DNA of 49,447 nucleotides from Lactiplantibacillus plajomi (GCF_005405405.1 NZ_BJDZ01000021.1:1-49447); one strand, 5' to 3'. Shown: positions 35,236-45,159, counted from the stretch's first letter. Numbers and translations: made by a program. The notes: generated from the sequence alone by a model not told the origin.

Positions 35236-35337
35236 GAAATGAAATATCGGCAGGTTGATGAGGTTCAAAACCACAACGGATAGTGGCTGCTAACTTAAAA
35301 TAGAAGGTGCGCCTACCGCTCCTAGTGGTGGCGGCAT

Positions 35338-35366
35338 TAGACATGCACCCCACAATCAAGTACAAT
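35338..35366 (+). promoter_or_regulatory. Promoter of tmk
   Basis: TAGACA, 17-bp spacer, TACAAT. An inverted repeat GGTGC..GCACC (35306-35349), enclosing a smaller CCGC..GCGG dyad, overlaps the -35 side. Confidence 0.6.
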
Positions 35367-35410
35367 TATTAAGAACACGAAAAAAGTCAAATTAGGTGGG
35401 ATTGGGAACG

Positions 35411-36073
35411 TTGACAGGAAAATTAATTACATTTGAAGGGCCGGACGGTGCCGGCAAGACGTCAGCCTTAAACGCCATTGTGGCGGCCATTCAGCCACGG
35501 CTGGGGGAGCGGCTAGTCGTTACGCGCGAACCTGGGGGCAACCACATTTCTGAAGCCATCCGGACGATTATTTTGGACCGGCAAAACACGATGATGGACG
35601 ACCGTACCGAAGCGCTACTTTACGCGGCGGCGCGGCGGCAACACATCGTTCAAGAAATTTTGCCCGCACTGCGGGCCGACCAACTAGTGTTGTGTGATCG
35701 CTATTTAGATAGCTCAATTGCTTATCAGGGTGCTGGTCGTGGCATTGGCGAACGGGCCGTGTACGATATGAACCAGTTCGCTACCGAAGGCCTGACGCCC
35801 GACTTAACGTTGTATTTCGACGTTGACGCCGAGGTCGGCTTACAACGGATTCAGACCCACCGTCAGGATGAAATCAACCGTTTGGATGTGGAAGCGCTGA
35901 GCTTTCATCACCGCGTTCAGGCGGCCTACTTAAAACTATTAGCCGACCATCCGGACCGCATTAAACGGGTGGATGCCAGCCAGACGCCACAGCGGGTGGT
36001 CGAAACTGCGCTAGAAATTTTAACGACCGCGTTACCAACGTACTTGGGTACGGAAGGGGAATCGAAACGATGA
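35411..36073 (+). CDS. tmk: Thymidylate kinase
   Basis: Tmk phosphorylates dTMP to dTDP. The 220-residue protein starts TGKLITFEGPDGAGKTS, with the P-loop at 10-17, then TREPGG and the LID region ending DRYLDSSIAYQG. TTG at 35411 is chosen: AGGTGG lies 11 bases upstream, while the in-frame GTG at 35396 overlaps it. Its last four bases overlap darA (ATGA). Head of tmk-darA-holB-yabA-rsmI. Confidence 0.96.
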   Translation: MTGKLITFEGPDGAGKTSALNAIVAAIQPRLGERLVVTREPGGNHISEAIRTIILDRQNTMMDDRTEALLYAAARRQHIVQEILPALRADQLVLCDRYLDSSIAYQGAGRGIGERAVYDMNQFATEGLTPDLTLYFDVDAEVGLQRIQTHRQDEINRLDVEALSFHHRVQAAYLKLLADHPDRIKRVDASQTPQRVVETALEILTTALPTYLGTEGESKR

Positions 36074-36399
36074 AATTAATTATTGCCATTGTTCAGGATA
36101 AGGATAGTAATCGCCTTAGTAGTCAGTTCATTGATGCCAACGTTCGCGCGACCCGGTTATCGACAACCGGGGGCTTCTTACGCTCAGGTAACACGACTTT
36201 TATGATCGGAATTGAGGACGAACGGGTGGACACGGTCTTGGAAATGATTAAAGAAACCAGCCACGCACGGAATCAGTTCATGACCCCGCCGGTCAACTTG
36301 GACGTCACGATGGATAACGCCGCCACTTACCCGGTCGAAGTACAGGTTGGCGGGGCGACGGTCTTCGTATTACCAATCGATCAGTTTCATCAATTTTAA
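36070..36399 (+). CDS. darA: Cyclic-di-AMP receptor (DarA/PstA, PII-like)
   Basis: A 109-residue trimeric PII-like protein that binds c-di-AMP. It starts MKLIIAIVQDKDSNRL and has the glycine loop TTGGFLRSGNTTFMIGI, the ligand-binding region. The downstream pathway is not settled. ATG overlaps the tmk stop, implying coupled translation. Confidence 0.95.
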   Translation: MKLIIAIVQDKDSNRLSSQFIDANVRATRLSTTGGFLRSGNTTFMIGIEDERVDTVLEMIKETSHARNQFMTPPVNLDVTMDNAATYPVEVQVGGATVFVLPIDQFHQF

Positions 36400-36417
36400 A
36401 AGGTAAGGGTGGTTTAA

Positions 36418-37437
36418 ATGGCAACAACGGATGCCCTGGCGGCAACGTTGGCAACGAAACAGCCGCGGCTTTTAGCCGCGTTTCAACACATCATTGCACA
36501 AAATCACCTGGCACACGCCTACCTATTTACCGGCATGGACGGGGCGGGACAGCCCGAACTAGCCCGGTGGATTGCCCAACGGCTATTCTGCCTGCACGTT
36601 GTGGACGGTCAGCCGGATGGGACCTGTGAGGAGTGCGTCCGCATTGCGAACGGCTCCCACCCGGACATCGTGACGGTCGCGCCGACCGGTCAAAGTATTC
36701 ACGTTGACCAAGTTCGCTACTTAAAGGCCGAGTTTTCAAAAAGTGCCGTTGAAGGGAATCGTAAGATCTTTATCATTGAAGACGCGGAAAAGATGACGGC
36801 GTCGGCAGCCAACGGGTTATTGAAGTTCATCGAGGAACCCAGTGGCAACGTGACCGCATTTTTACTCACGGCGAATAAGCAGTTGATGTTACCGACCATC
36901 ATTTCGCGGACCCAGGTGATTGACTTCCCGCCGTTGAATACGGCGGCGTTACGTAAAAACTTTGAAGCGGCCGGGATAACACCACCAATGGCGCAACTGC
37001 TCCCCAGCCTGACCAACAGCGTGACGGAAGCCCAGCAATTATTGGCGGCGGACTGGCTACCCCAAGCAGTTGCCGCGTTGTGGCGCTGGTTCGAGCAGGT
37101 CGTGAATGGTGAACCGCGGAGCTTCGTTGCGGTGCAGGTCCACTTGGTGGGGCTAGCAAAGGATGCGCAACAACAAACGGTCATGTTGGACCTAATTGCG
37201 GCGCTGTTTCAAGACTTGTTGCAGTTACATTTTCAAGTTGAATCGGCAACGGCACTGACGTTTGTGCAGTATCAGCAGGCGTTAACGACGCTGACACAGC
37301 AGTTGAGCGCCCGTCAATTGGTTGATGCCACCGAGTTGGCGTTGACCGCGAAGCAGCAACTTGGACGAAATATTAGTTTTCAGAACGTTTTAGAAGGCCT
37401 GACCTTAGCGTTATGGCCGATTTTTACGAACGCTTAA
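36418..37437 (+). CDS. holB: DNA polymerase III subunit delta'
   Basis: Stator subunit of the clamp loader. The 339-residue protein has the AAA+ fold, but the P-loop is degenerate (GMDGAGQPE, 39-47, no GKT), as expected of a subunit that does not hydrolyse ATP. Zinc-type cysteines are at 58, 70 and 73, and IIEDAEKMT and [10 protein letters not shown] match DnaX-like motifs. ATG after AAGGTAAGGG. Between darA and yabA as usual. Confidence 0.94.
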   Translation: MATTDALAATLATKQPRLLAAFQHIIAQNHLAHAYLFTGMDGAGQPELARWIAQRLFCLHVVDGQPDGTCEECVRIANGSHPDIVTVAPTGQSIHVDQVRYLKAEFSKSAVEGNRKIFIIEDAEKMTASAANGLLKFIEEPSGNVTAFLLTANKQLMLPTIISRTQVIDFPPLNTAALRKNFEAAGITPPMAQLLPSLTNSVTEAQQLLAADWLPQAVAALWRWFEQVVNGEPRSFVAVQVHLVGLAKDAQQQTVMLDLIAALFQDLLQLHFQVESATALTFVQYQQALTTLTQQLSARQLVDATELALTAKQQLGRNISFQNVLEGLTLALWPIFTNA

Positions 37438-37460
37438 TAGATAAAGACGAGGGTGAGTGC

Positions 37461-37808
37461 GTGGATAAGCGTGATTTATATGATAGTTTCGGCGGGATGG
37501 AGCAGCAAATGCAACAAATGCTGGATAAAATGGCAAAACTGCGCGCAGATATGACGACCGTCCTGGAAAAAAATGCCGAATTAGTAATTGAGAATGAACA
37601 TTTGCGGGAACGCATGGTTGAAATCGAAAACGAACTACCGAAAAAGCCGGTAGGAACCACCACGCTCTCCAAGTCGCGACAGAATTTGGAAAAATTATAC
37701 GATGAAGGGTTCCACGTTTGCAATCAGTTTTATGGTAAGCGGCGTAATGATGATGAATCGTGCGTCTTTTGCCTAGACGTGATCTATGGCGAACGCGAGC
37801 GGCCTTAA
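37461..37808 (+). CDS. yabA: Replication initiation control protein YabA
   Basis: YabA binds DnaA and DnaN and limits re-initiation. The 115-residue protein has an N-terminal coiled coil (heptads in [17 protein letters not shown]) and a C-terminal zinc site (H85, C87, C101, C104). GTG at 37461 is chosen since GAGGGTGA precedes it and [14 protein letters not shown] is the family start; an in-frame ATG at 37413 lies inside holB. Confidence 0.94.
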   Translation: MDKRDLYDSFGGMEQQMQQMLDKMAKLRADMTTVLEKNAELVIENEHLRERMVEIENELPKKPVGTTTLSKSRQNLEKLYDEGFHVCNQFYGKRRNDDESCVFCLDVIYGERERP

Positions 37809-37825
37809 TTAGGAGGCGGTCACGG

Positions 37826-38719
37826 TTGGATACACAGCAAAGCTTTGCCGACCACGCGGGTGTGGGGACGCTCTACTTAGTCCCGACCCCGATTGGCAAT
37901 TTACAAGATATGACGTACCGGGCGGTTGCCACCTTAAAAGCGGTGGACCTGATTGCCGCCGAAGATACGCGCAACACGCAAAAGTTACTGAACCACTTTG
38001 AAGTTGCGACCAAGCAAATTAGCTTTCATGAACATAATACCCAGGAACGCATTCCACAACTGGTTGCAAAGTTGCAAGCCGGGGAAAGTTTGGCGCAGGT
38101 CAGTGACGCCGGCATGCCGTCAATCAGTGACCCGGGGAAGGAATTGGTGGCAGCGTGTGTCGCCCAGCAAATTCCGGTTGTTCCGTTACCGGGTGCCAAT
38201 GCTGGGCTGACCGCGTTGATTGCTTCGGGACTAGTGCCCCAGCCATTTTACTTTTACGGCTTCTTACCGCGGAAAAAGCATGATCAAAAAGCGGCGTTGG
38301 CCGCGCTCGCACAACGGACTGAAACGGTGATTTTATACGAGTCCCCGTTTCGGGTCGCCAAGACGCTGAGTGCCTTGGCAACGGTGTGTGAAGGTAGTCG
38401 GCAGATCGTGGCCTGTCGCGAGTTAACCAAGCGTTACGAGGAATTTGCCCGCGGGACGTTAGACGAGCTGGTGGCCTGGTCACAAGACCACCAGTTAAAG
38501 GGGGAATTCGTGTTACTGATCAGTGGTAACCCGAATGAACCCGTTACTGATAGTCATGACGAATTGGCCGAGTTACCAATCAAGGCGCAGGTTGAAGCAC
38601 TAATTACCGCCGGTGCTAAACCAAACGCCGCAATTAAAACGATTGCGAAACGACGGGATTTAGCCCGCCAAGACGTTTATAATCAGTTTCACGACTTAAA
38701 ACAAGGCGAGGAGAATTAA
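37826..38719 (+). CDS. rsmI: 16S rRNA (cytidine(1402)-2'-O)-methyltransferase
   Basis: RsmI methylates the ribose of C1402 in the decoding centre. The 297-residue protein has GTLYLVPTPIGNLQDMTYRA, AAEDTRNTQKLL and VSDAGMPSISDPG. The usual PGPSA loop reads PGANAGLTALIASG here, a mild variant. TTG at 37826 with AGGAGG nine bases upstream. Directly after yabA. Confidence 0.95.
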   Translation: MDTQQSFADHAGVGTLYLVPTPIGNLQDMTYRAVATLKAVDLIAAEDTRNTQKLLNHFEVATKQISFHEHNTQERIPQLVAKLQAGESLAQVSDAGMPSISDPGKELVAACVAQQIPVVPLPGANAGLTALIASGLVPQPFYFYGFLPRKKHDQKAALAALAQRTETVILYESPFRVAKTLSALATVCEGSRQIVACRELTKRYEEFARGTLDELVAWSQDHQLKGEFVLLISGNPNEPVTDSHDELAELPIKAQVEALITAGAKPNAAIKTIAKRRDLARQDVYNQFHDLKQGEEN

Positions 38720-38722
38720 TTA

Positions 38723-39508
38723 ATGGCGAGTTTAGGCGCAACGGCAAGTATTTATAGTGAAGATCACCGGATTACCTATTACGAATGTGACCGGACCGGA
38801 CGGGCAACCCTGGCAACTCTGATCGATATTGCGATTTTAGCCTCAGAAGACCAGAGTGACGCGTTAGGATTGACAACCGAGTTTGTTCAAAGTCACGGGG
38901 TCGGCTGGGTCGTGACCCAGTACGCAATTGATATTACGCGTATGCCCCGCCAAGATGAAACGGTGACGATTGCCGTGCGTGGTAGTGCGTATAATCCGTA
39001 CTTCGCCTTTCGGGAGTTCTGGATCAGTGATGCGGCCGGCAAGCAGTTGGCCTACATCACTAGTATTTGGGTCACGATGAGTCAATCAACGCGTAAAATT
39101 GTTAAAATTTTGCCGGCGTTGGTGGCACCGTACCATTCGGAACAAACCAAGCGAATTCCGCGGTTACCGCGACCAATCAGCTTTGAACCGACGACGACGA
39201 CCATCAGTAAACCGTACCAGGTTCGTTTCTTCGACATTGACCCGAACCGCCACGTCAATAATGCCCATTATTTTGACTGGTTGTTAGATACGCTTCCGGC
39301 TGATTTTTTGTTGCAGCACGATCTATTACACGTCGACGTGCGCTACGAAAATGAGGTCCAGTACGGGCACACCGTTGAAGCTAAAGCCAATATTCTGGCA
39401 ACTGACCAACCGGATCAGGTCAAGACGAGCCACCTAATTCAGGTGGGCGATGAAAAGTGTTGCGAGGTCACAATTTTGTGGCGGACGTTAGCGGAACCCA
39501 TTCAATAG
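38723..39508 (+). CDS. Acyl-ACP thioesterase
   Basis: A 261-residue protein with two hot-dog domains (about 10-130 and 160-255), releasing fatty acids from acyl carrier protein and so affecting membrane lipid supply. The second domain has FDIDPNRHVNNAHYFDWLLD, the family's Asn/His region. ATG with GAGGAG 12 bases upstream; three bases after rsmI, so part of the same transcript. Terminator follows. Confidence 0.92.
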   Translation: MASLGATASIYSEDHRITYYECDRTGRATLATLIDIAILASEDQSDALGLTTEFVQSHGVGWVVTQYAIDITRMPRQDETVTIAVRGSAYNPYFAFREFWISDAAGKQLAYITSIWVTMSQSTRKIVKILPALVAPYHSEQTKRIPRLPRPISFEPTTTTISKPYQVRFFDIDPNRHVNNAHYFDWLLDTLPADFLLQHDLLHVDVRYENEVQYGHTVEAKANILATDQPDQVKTSHLIQVGDEKCCEVTILWRTLAEPIQ

Positions 39509-39518
39509 TGATAAAACT

Positions 39519-39552
39519 AGCCCAGTTTGGCTTCGTGCAAACTGGGCTTTTT
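39519..39552 (+). terminator. Terminator after the thioesterase gene
   Basis: A perfect 11-bp stem AGCCCAGTTTG (39519-39529 with 39538-39548) is followed by five T. It closes the tmk-to-thioesterase transcript. Confidence 0.93.
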
Positions 39553-39582
39553 GATTGGCTAGGTCGATGTAAATTGGCCTTT

Positions 39583-39629
39583 CAAAGTTGGCAACTTTGC
39601 ACTCTAAACCGGCGTGACTATGCTATTAT
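39583..39629 (+). promoter_or_regulatory. galE promoter region with 17-bp palindrome
   Basis: CAAAGTTG-G-CAACTTTG (39583-39599) is a perfect palindrome 24 bp before an extended -10 TGC-TATTAT (39621-39629). It lies where a -35 would be, so it may be an operator. Confidence 0.5.
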
Positions 39630-39657
39630 TAAAGCAACTACGTAGGGAGGGTACACT

Positions 39658-40650
39658 ATGTCAATTCTTGTTTTAGGGGGAGCCGGCTACATTGGTTCTC
39701 ACATGGTCGATCGACTGATCAATAAAGGCGAAGACGTGGTCGTCATCGATAATTTGGTCACTGGTCACCGGGCAGCGGTTAATTCGGCCGCTAAGTTTTA
39801 TGAAGGGGACGTTCGGGACGCGACCTTTTTGAGCCACGTCTTTGACGAGGAACCCATTGAAGCGGTCGTACACTTTGCGGCCTTTTCCGTGGTACCCGAA
39901 TCAATGGCGAAACCGTTGAAGTATTTTGATAATAATACTGGTGGCATGATTACGTTGCTAGAAACGATGAAGGCCCACGACGTTAAACGAATCGTCTTCT
40001 CATCGACGGCAGCCACTTACGGGACGCCGGAACGGATTCCAATTAAGGAAACTGATCCGCAGATTCCAATCAACCCGTACGGTGCCAGCAAGTTAATGAT
40101 GGAACAAATTATGCACTGGGCGGACGTTGCCTACGGAATCAAATTCGTGGCGTTACGCTACTTTAACGTTGCCGGTGCCAAACCGGATGGTAGTATTGGG
40201 GAAGACCACGGTCCGGAAACCCACTTGGTCCCGATTATTTTACAAGTTGCCCAAGGAAAACGCGACGAGTTGAAGATTTTTGGGGACGATTATAATACTC
40301 CGGATGGAACCAACGTCCGCGATTACGTCCACGTGTTAGATTTAGCCGATGCCCATATTTTAGCGCTGAAGTACTTGGCAGCGGGGCACGATAGCGACGC
40401 CTTTAACTTAGGCTCGTCGACCGGCTTTTCCAACAAGCAAATGCTGGCGGCGGCCCGTGAAGTGACGGGTAAGCCAATTCCAGCAACAATGGCGCCTCGT
40501 CGACCGGGTGATCCGGATTCCCTAGTTGCGGCGAGTGATAAAGCCCGCAAAGTGCTAGGCTGGCAGCCCCAGTATGACGACGTCAATGAGATTATCAAGA
40601 CGGCCTGGGCTTGGACGCAAAAGCATCCGAACGGGTACGCCGACCGTTAG
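39658..40650 (+). CDS. galE: UDP-glucose 4-epimerase
   Basis: GalE interconverts UDP-glucose and UDP-galactose for galactose use and surface sugars. The 330-residue protein has the NAD loop GGAGYIGS (7-14), the catalytic SST region (115-117) and YGASK (Y141, K145). ATG with TAGGGAGGG. It stands alone with its own promoter and terminator and is not next to galK or galT, hinting at a role in cell-wall sugars. Confidence 0.95.
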   Translation: MSILVLGGAGYIGSHMVDRLINKGEDVVVIDNLVTGHRAAVNSAAKFYEGDVRDATFLSHVFDEEPIEAVVHFAAFSVVPESMAKPLKYFDNNTGGMITLLETMKAHDVKRIVFSSTAATYGTPERIPIKETDPQIPINPYGASKLMMEQIMHWADVAYGIKFVALRYFNVAGAKPDGSIGEDHGPETHLVPIILQVAQGKRDELKIFGDDYNTPDGTNVRDYVHVLDLADAHILALKYLAAGHDSDAFNLGSSTGFSNKQMLAAAREVTGKPIPATMAPRRPGDPDSLVAASDKARKVLGWQPQYDDVNEIIKTAWAWTQKHPNGYADR

Positions 40651-40682
40651 TGGCGAGCAGACTACAAGTTAATTAAATCAGA

Positions 40683-40714
40683 GCCGGGTGACGATCAAAT
40701 CACCCGGCCTTTTT
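40683..40714 (+). terminator. Terminator after galE
   Basis: A 9-bp perfect GC-rich stem GCCGGGTGA (40683-40691 with 40700-40708), followed by CTTTTT. Confidence 0.9.
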
Positions 40715-40720
40715 GTCGCC

Positions 40721-40754
40721 AAAAAGGGCGCCCCGAAACCACTTTCGGGGCGCC
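40721..40754 (-). terminator. Terminator of the phn operon
   Basis: A perfect 12-bp stem GGCGCCCCGAAA (40727-40738 with 40743-40754), with five T following on the minus strand. Directly after phnW. Confidence 0.9.
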
Positions 40755-40766
40755 ATTAGTTAAGTC

Positions 40767-41867
40767 TTAGTGTTGCAATGCTTGGTAGTCGCTGATAATT
40801 GCGAGTAACCGTTTAATGTCGGTCGTATTGATGTCACCAATCGTGCCAATCCGGAAACTTGGAATGGCGGACACCTTACCAGGGTAAATAACAAATCCGC
40901 GTTCCTTGATGAATTGGTAAAAGTCATCAAAGTCGAAATGTTCGGACGGGTACTTGAATGACGTGATGATTGGTCCTTGAATAGCAGGGTCAATCACTAA
41001 GTCGAAACCTAAGCCCTGCATCCCGTTACTCAGCAATTCCTGATTGGCAGCGTAGCGTTGGTAACGTGGTAGGACGCCACCTTCAGCTTTCATTTCAATC
41101 AGTGCTTGAGCAAAGGCGTGAACGACGTGGGTCGGGGAGGTGAAGCGCCACTTTCCCGGTTGTGCCGTCATGGCTTGCCACTGAGCAAATAGGTCTAGGC
41201 TCAGTGAGCGCGCGTTTCCTTCGGTCGTTGCCAAGGTTGCTTTTTTAGCAATGATAAAGGCAAACCCTGGTACCCCTTGAACGCACTTGTTAGCACTACT
41301 AATGAGGTAGTCACAGCCAAGGTCGTCAATACTGATTGGAACCCCACCCAGGCTAGACATAGCATCAATCATAGTAATGATACCGCGCTCACGCATTAAT
41401 GGAATCAGTGCTTCGATTGGGTTGAGCAAGCCAGTGGTGGTTTCGCTATGAACCGTCACGAAGTGGGTGATTTCCGGATGTTCGTCCAGGGCAGCCGCAA
41501 CGACCTGAGGATCAACGGCTTGGTCCTCGTCAAAAACGACGTCAACGTGCTGAATGTCGTAATAATCAGCAATTTCAGTTAAGCGGCGACCATACGCACC
41601 GTTAACGGCAATCAGGAGTACGGCCCCGGAACGCGGTACGGCCGTTCCAATCGTGGCTTCAACCCCGTAAGTGCCGCTCCCTTGCATCAAGACGGTCGTG
41701 TAGTTGTCTGGATTGGCCTGAGCCAGTTCCAGAATTTGTTCACGGATTGTTTCAGTCACTTGCCGGTAGTCGCTATCCCAAGTACAGTAATCAATTTGCA
41801 TGGCTTCCTTGACCGTTGGGGTGGTGCTTAACGGTCCGGGCGTTAATAACAAGTAAGGTTGTTTCAT
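40767..41867 (-). CDS. phnW: 2-aminoethylphosphonate--pyruvate transaminase
   Basis: PhnW moves the amino group of 2-aminoethylphosphonate to pyruvate, giving phosphonoacetaldehyde and alanine. The 366-residue PLP enzyme starts LLLTPGPLSTTPTVK and has D168 in TMIDAMSS and the Schiff-base K194 in SSANKCVQG, at the position known from the Salmonella enzyme. ATG with AAGGAGATC. Last gene of the operon, 16 bp after phnX, whose product uses what this enzyme makes. Confidence 0.95.
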   Translation of the reverse strand: MKQPYLLLTPGPLSTTPTVKEAMQIDYCTWDSDYRQVTETIREQILELAQANPDNYTTVLMQGSGTYGVEATIGTAVPRSGAVLLIAVNGAYGRRLTEIADYYDIQHVDVVFDEDQAVDPQVVAAALDEHPEITHFVTVHSETTTGLLNPIEALIPLMRERGIITMIDAMSSLGGVPISIDDLGCDYLISSANKCVQGVPGFAFIIAKKATLATTEGNARSLSLDLFAQWQAMTAQPGKWRFTSPTHVVHAFAQALIEMKAEGGVLPRYQRYAANQELLSNGMQGLGFDLVIDPAIQGPIITSFKYPSEHFDFDDFYQFIKERGFVIYPGKVSAIPSFRIGTIGDINTTDIKRLLAIISDYQALQH

Positions 41868-41883
41868 GGTGATCTCCTTCGTC

Positions 41884-42678
41884 CTAATGGTCGGTAACGG
41901 GTTGGTTAATACTGTCGATCAGAGCTGGTAATTCAACCATTGATTCGATAATGTAGTCCGCACCGACGCTTTCATACTGACCCGCAACTTTGGCACGTAA
42001 CGCCGCTTGTTGCACGTCGCTAAGGGTGGCAAAGGCATCTTGTGAAAGTCCCATTAAATTGCTGCCGTCAACGACGCCGACGGTAATGGCATCCGCGTTT
42101 TGACCTTCTAAAATATCGTTGACGGAATCGCCGACCTTCATTACGGTCGTTGGGTCGGTAATTTCCAACTGGTCGCTAGCAAGTTCCAACATGGCTGGTG
42201 CTGGGCGGCCAATTCCGTTAGTTTGCGCTGAGGTGATGTTAACGGTTGGACGGTATCCTTGCTTAGCGGCAATCGGTAATACGAGGGCCAACATTTCCGC
42301 GTCGTAGCCGGTGGTGGTCCCGTAGGCAATGTTGTGTTCCGTTAAGTAGGTCACGACGTCAGTCATCCCAGGCTTTAGTTCGCCAAATTCAGCAATGGAA
42401 GCGAGTAAAATTGATTTAAAATCATGGTAGATCCGTTCGCAATCATCGTTAGAAGGCAGAACTTGGAACCGGGCCTGCCAGTCGTTTTGGACGGCGGGTA
42501 AGTTAATGATTTTATGAATATGGGTGTACTTATCGAGCCCCATATCTTGACGAATTTCGGCTTCGGTAATGTCGATACCGACGTTACTGAAGGCTTTTTG
42601 GAAAGCAACGATTGGTGCGCGACTCCCGTAGTCGATGGTTGTACCGGCCCAATCAAAAATAACGGCTTGAATGCTCAT
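41884..42678 (-). CDS. phnX: Phosphonoacetaldehyde hydrolase (phosphonatase)
   Basis: PhnX cleaves the C-P bond of phosphonoacetaldehyde to acetaldehyde and phosphate. The 264-residue HAD enzyme has IFDWAGTTIDYGSRAP with nucleophile D9, a cap-domain Lys for the Schiff base (MGLDK, K50), and the Mg loop KVGDSVNDI. ATG with AAAGGAGC. Lies between phnE and phnW. Confidence 0.95.
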   Translation of the reverse strand: MSIQAVIFDWAGTTIDYGSRAPIVAFQKAFSNVGIDITEAEIRQDMGLDKYTHIHKIINLPAVQNDWQARFQVLPSNDDCERIYHDFKSILLASIAEFGELKPGMTDVVTYLTEHNIAYGTTTGYDAEMLALVLPIAAKQGYRPTVNITSAQTNGIGRPAPAMLELASDQLEITDPTTVMKVGDSVNDILEGQNADAITVGVVDGSNLMGLSQDAFATLSDVQQAALRAKVAGQYESVGADYIIESMVELPALIDSINQPVTDH

Positions 42679-42704
42679 AGTGAAGCTCCTTTGAATACGA
42701 AAGA

Positions 42705-43559
42705 TTAATTATGCTTTAAATAGTGGCCCCGTAGTTTCATCGAAATCAATTCTAGTACGATGGCGACACCGAGTAGTAGGTAAACAATTAAGCCGACTTC
42801 GTGGAAATTGAAGTAGAAGTTACCGGCCATAAATAAGAAGTAACCAATGTCATCGGCACCCGCCGCCGCACCGACTGCAACGGCATTGGCAAAGTTGATT
42901 TCGAAGCGGATAAACGTCCAACTAAGGAGGGCCGGCACGATTGATGGCAGAATCGCCTGGAACACAATCGGCCAGAACCCAACGCCACTGGCCTTTAAGG
43001 CTTCAATCGTATCTTGAGAAGTTTCTTCGATACTTTCTGAGTAAGCTTTGACCAGGTAGGCGACACTGTGGAAAGTTAACCCGACCACGGCTGCACTGGC
43101 ACCGATTCCCATCACAACGGAGTAGATCAACACCCAAAGAATCGTTGGAATTGCCCGGATGAACGCCATAACGGCCTTAATGCCGGTTGCCAACCAACTA
43201 GGGGCTAAGTTCCGGGCGGCACCGACGGCGATGAAGAAGGCCACGACGGCACCGAGCAAAGTGGTGAGTAACGCCAAGGAAACGCTGGTTACGAGGGCCT
43301 GTAATAACTGACCCCAAGAATCCTGACCAACGCTCGGATGCAGGAACATGGCGTTCAGGTTAACGCCTAAACTATGAAAAGCATCGGCTAAGTTTAGGTT
43401 GCTGCTGTTAAGGGTTGCGAGTGAATAAATACTAATGATGGCCAGCACCGCTAAGACGGTCCGCAAGATCTTTCTGGGTTTAGTGACCAACGAGATGTGC
43501 TTAGACTTAGGTGCTGACGGTTGTAAAGCGTTCGGGTTTGGTTGACTATTTTCAATCAT
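42705..43559 (-). CDS. phnE: Phosphonate ABC transporter permease PhnE (second copy)
   Basis: A 284-residue permease with about six membrane helices and the EAA-like loop (ESIEETSQDTIEALKASG). It probably pairs with the upstream permease. ATG overlaps that gene by 4 bp. The cytoplasmic N-terminus (about 30 residues) is longer than the core family. Confidence 0.93.
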   Translation of the reverse strand: MIENSQPNPNALQPSAPKSKHISLVTKPRKILRTVLAVLAIISIYSLATLNSSNLNLADAFHSLGVNLNAMFLHPSVGQDSWGQLLQALVTSVSLALLTTLLGAVVAFFIAVGAARNLAPSWLATGIKAVMAFIRAIPTILWVLIYSVVMGIGASAAVVGLTFHSVAYLVKAYSESIEETSQDTIEALKASGVGFWPIVFQAILPSIVPALLSWTFIRFEINFANAVAVGAAAGADDIGYFLFMAGNFYFNFHEVGLIVYLLLGVAIVLELISMKLRGHYLKHN

Positions 43560-44359
43560 GCAATGGCCCTCCGAATTTGAGTAGACGTTAACTCGAGTAA
43601 AATGACTAAGATGGCAATCAACAAGACAATCAGACCGGCGGCGTCATAGCGGAAACTCTTAAAATAAGTATCAAAGAGGAACCCAACGCCGGTCCCAGTT
43701 AACAGACCAACTAAGGTTGCGTCACGCAAGTTGTTTTCAATCATGTAAAGGACCCAGCTGGTTAAGGTACTGGCTGCTTCGGGGAGGACCCCACAAAAGA
43801 CACATTGAAAATAGTTTGCCCCGACTGCTTGTAAAGCTTGAATCTTTTCCGCGTCTAAGTCTTCAATCGTTTCGGTAAAGGCCCGGGTCAGGTAGCCTAA
43901 GGTCATGAAGAACAAGGCCAAGAAACCGGTAAAGTCACTCTGCTTGAACGAGAACAACAGGATCATGGCCCAAGCAACGACTGGAATGTTCCGTAAGAGC
44001 GACGCGCCGAAGCGGATAACGAGACTGACTGACCGGTGTGGCGTCGTTGTTTTGGCACCGAGAATGGCTGCCATCAGCGCGAAAATACTGGCCACGATGG
44101 TGGAAGAAATTGAAACGAGCAAGGTCCGCCACAACTGATAAAGGATGGGTCCTAAGTAAGAAATTGAACGTTCCGTTGGAATAAAGTTATGAAACAACCA
44201 AATTAATCCGGCGGGAATCTTTACAATTGAATTCCAAGTTTGGAATTTAACCAAGAGCATTGACCCCACGTAGATTCCGATGAGAATCAGTAAAACGATC
44301 AGCATCCGTAACCGGCGTTGCCGGTAAAATTGTTGGGGGGATTGGTAGTTAGTTTTCAT
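43556..44359 (-). CDS. phnE: Phosphonate ABC transporter permease PhnE (first copy)
   Basis: A 267-residue permease with about six membrane helices and the coupling loop TETIEDLDAEKIQALQAVG. It is only distantly similar to the second permease, so the pair is probably a heterodimer. It overlaps phnC by 11 bp and the next permease by 4 bp, indicating translational coupling. Confidence 0.93.
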   Translation of the reverse strand: MKTNYQSPQQFYRQRRLRMLIVLLILIGIYVGSMLLVKFQTWNSIVKIPAGLIWLFHNFIPTERSISYLGPILYQLWRTLLVSISSTIVASIFALMAAILGAKTTTPHRSVSLVIRFGASLLRNIPVVAWAMILLFSFKQSDFTGFLALFFMTLGYLTRAFTETIEDLDAEKIQALQAVGANYFQCVFCGVLPEAASTLTSWVLYMIENNLRDATLVGLLTGTGVGFLFDTYFKSFRYDAAGLIVLLIAILVILLELTSTQIRRAIA

Positions 44360-45122
44360 TAGCAGTCACCACCGCACCTGGCTGATCAGCTTGACGATAA
44401 ATTTTTTGTAAAACGCCGTCGTTAACTTCGTCGGTCGGACCTTCGAAAACAATGGCACCACTGTTAATACCAACGATGTGGTCGGCATATTCAAGCGCAA
44501 TGTCCACTTGGTGCAAGTTGATTAAAATAATCAATTGCTTTTCGCGGGCGAGTTTTCGTAAAATATCCATTACGATTTTAGTTGACTTAGGGTCGAGGGA
44601 TGCGATCGGTTCGTCACATAAAATCATTTTTGGATGTTGCATGAGGGCCCGAGCAATCCCGACCCGTTGCTGTTGACCACCACTAAGTTGGTCACAGCGT
44701 TGGTAGGCGTATTCTTTGAGACCGACTTCGTCTAAAAGGGCGAGGGCTTCGCTTTTTTCGTCATCGCTATATAGCCCGAGCATGCCAGCAACGGTCGACT
44801 TAGCGCCTAAACGGCCGTGAAGCACGTTTTCTAAGGCCGTCAACGGGTTAATCAAGTTATAGTTTTGAAAGATCATCCCGATGTGGTGACGAATTTTGCG
44901 TAATTCACCCTTGTTAGCTTGACGAATATCCTGGTCGTCCAACAAAATTTGACCGCTGTCATCGCGAATTAATTGATTGATACTCCGTAGAATCGTTGTC
45001 TTTCCGGCACCCGAAGGCCCAATGATGGCCGTGACTTCACCTGGTTGTGCCGTGAAGTTGACCGCTTTGAGCGAGTGCTTATTTGAACCGTAAGTTTTAT
45101 CTAGTTGAATGACCTTGAGCAT
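44349..45122 (-). CDS. phnC: Phosphonate ABC transporter ATP-binding protein
   Basis: The ATPase of the importer. The 257-residue protein has Walker A GPSGAGKT (35-42), Q-loop MIFQNYNL, signature LSGGQ (146-150) and Walker B MILCDEP (166-172). ATG with GGAAAGGAA upstream. Overlaps the first permease gene by 11 bp. Confidence 0.95.
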   Translation of the reverse strand: MLKVIQLDKTYGSNKHSLKAVNFTAQPGEVTAIIGPSGAGKTTILRSINQLIRDDSGQILLDDQDIRQANKGELRKIRHHIGMIFQNYNLINPLTALENVLHGRLGAKSTVAGMLGLYSDDEKSEALALLDEVGLKEYAYQRCDQLSGGQQQRVGIARALMQHPKMILCDEPIASLDPKSTKIVMDILRKLAREKQLIILINLHQVDIALEYADHIVGINSGAIVFEGPTDEVNDGVLQKIYRQADQPGAVVTANEN

Positions 45123-45159
45123 AGCAGTTCCTTTCCTGGATACCTAAATGGAAATCGGT

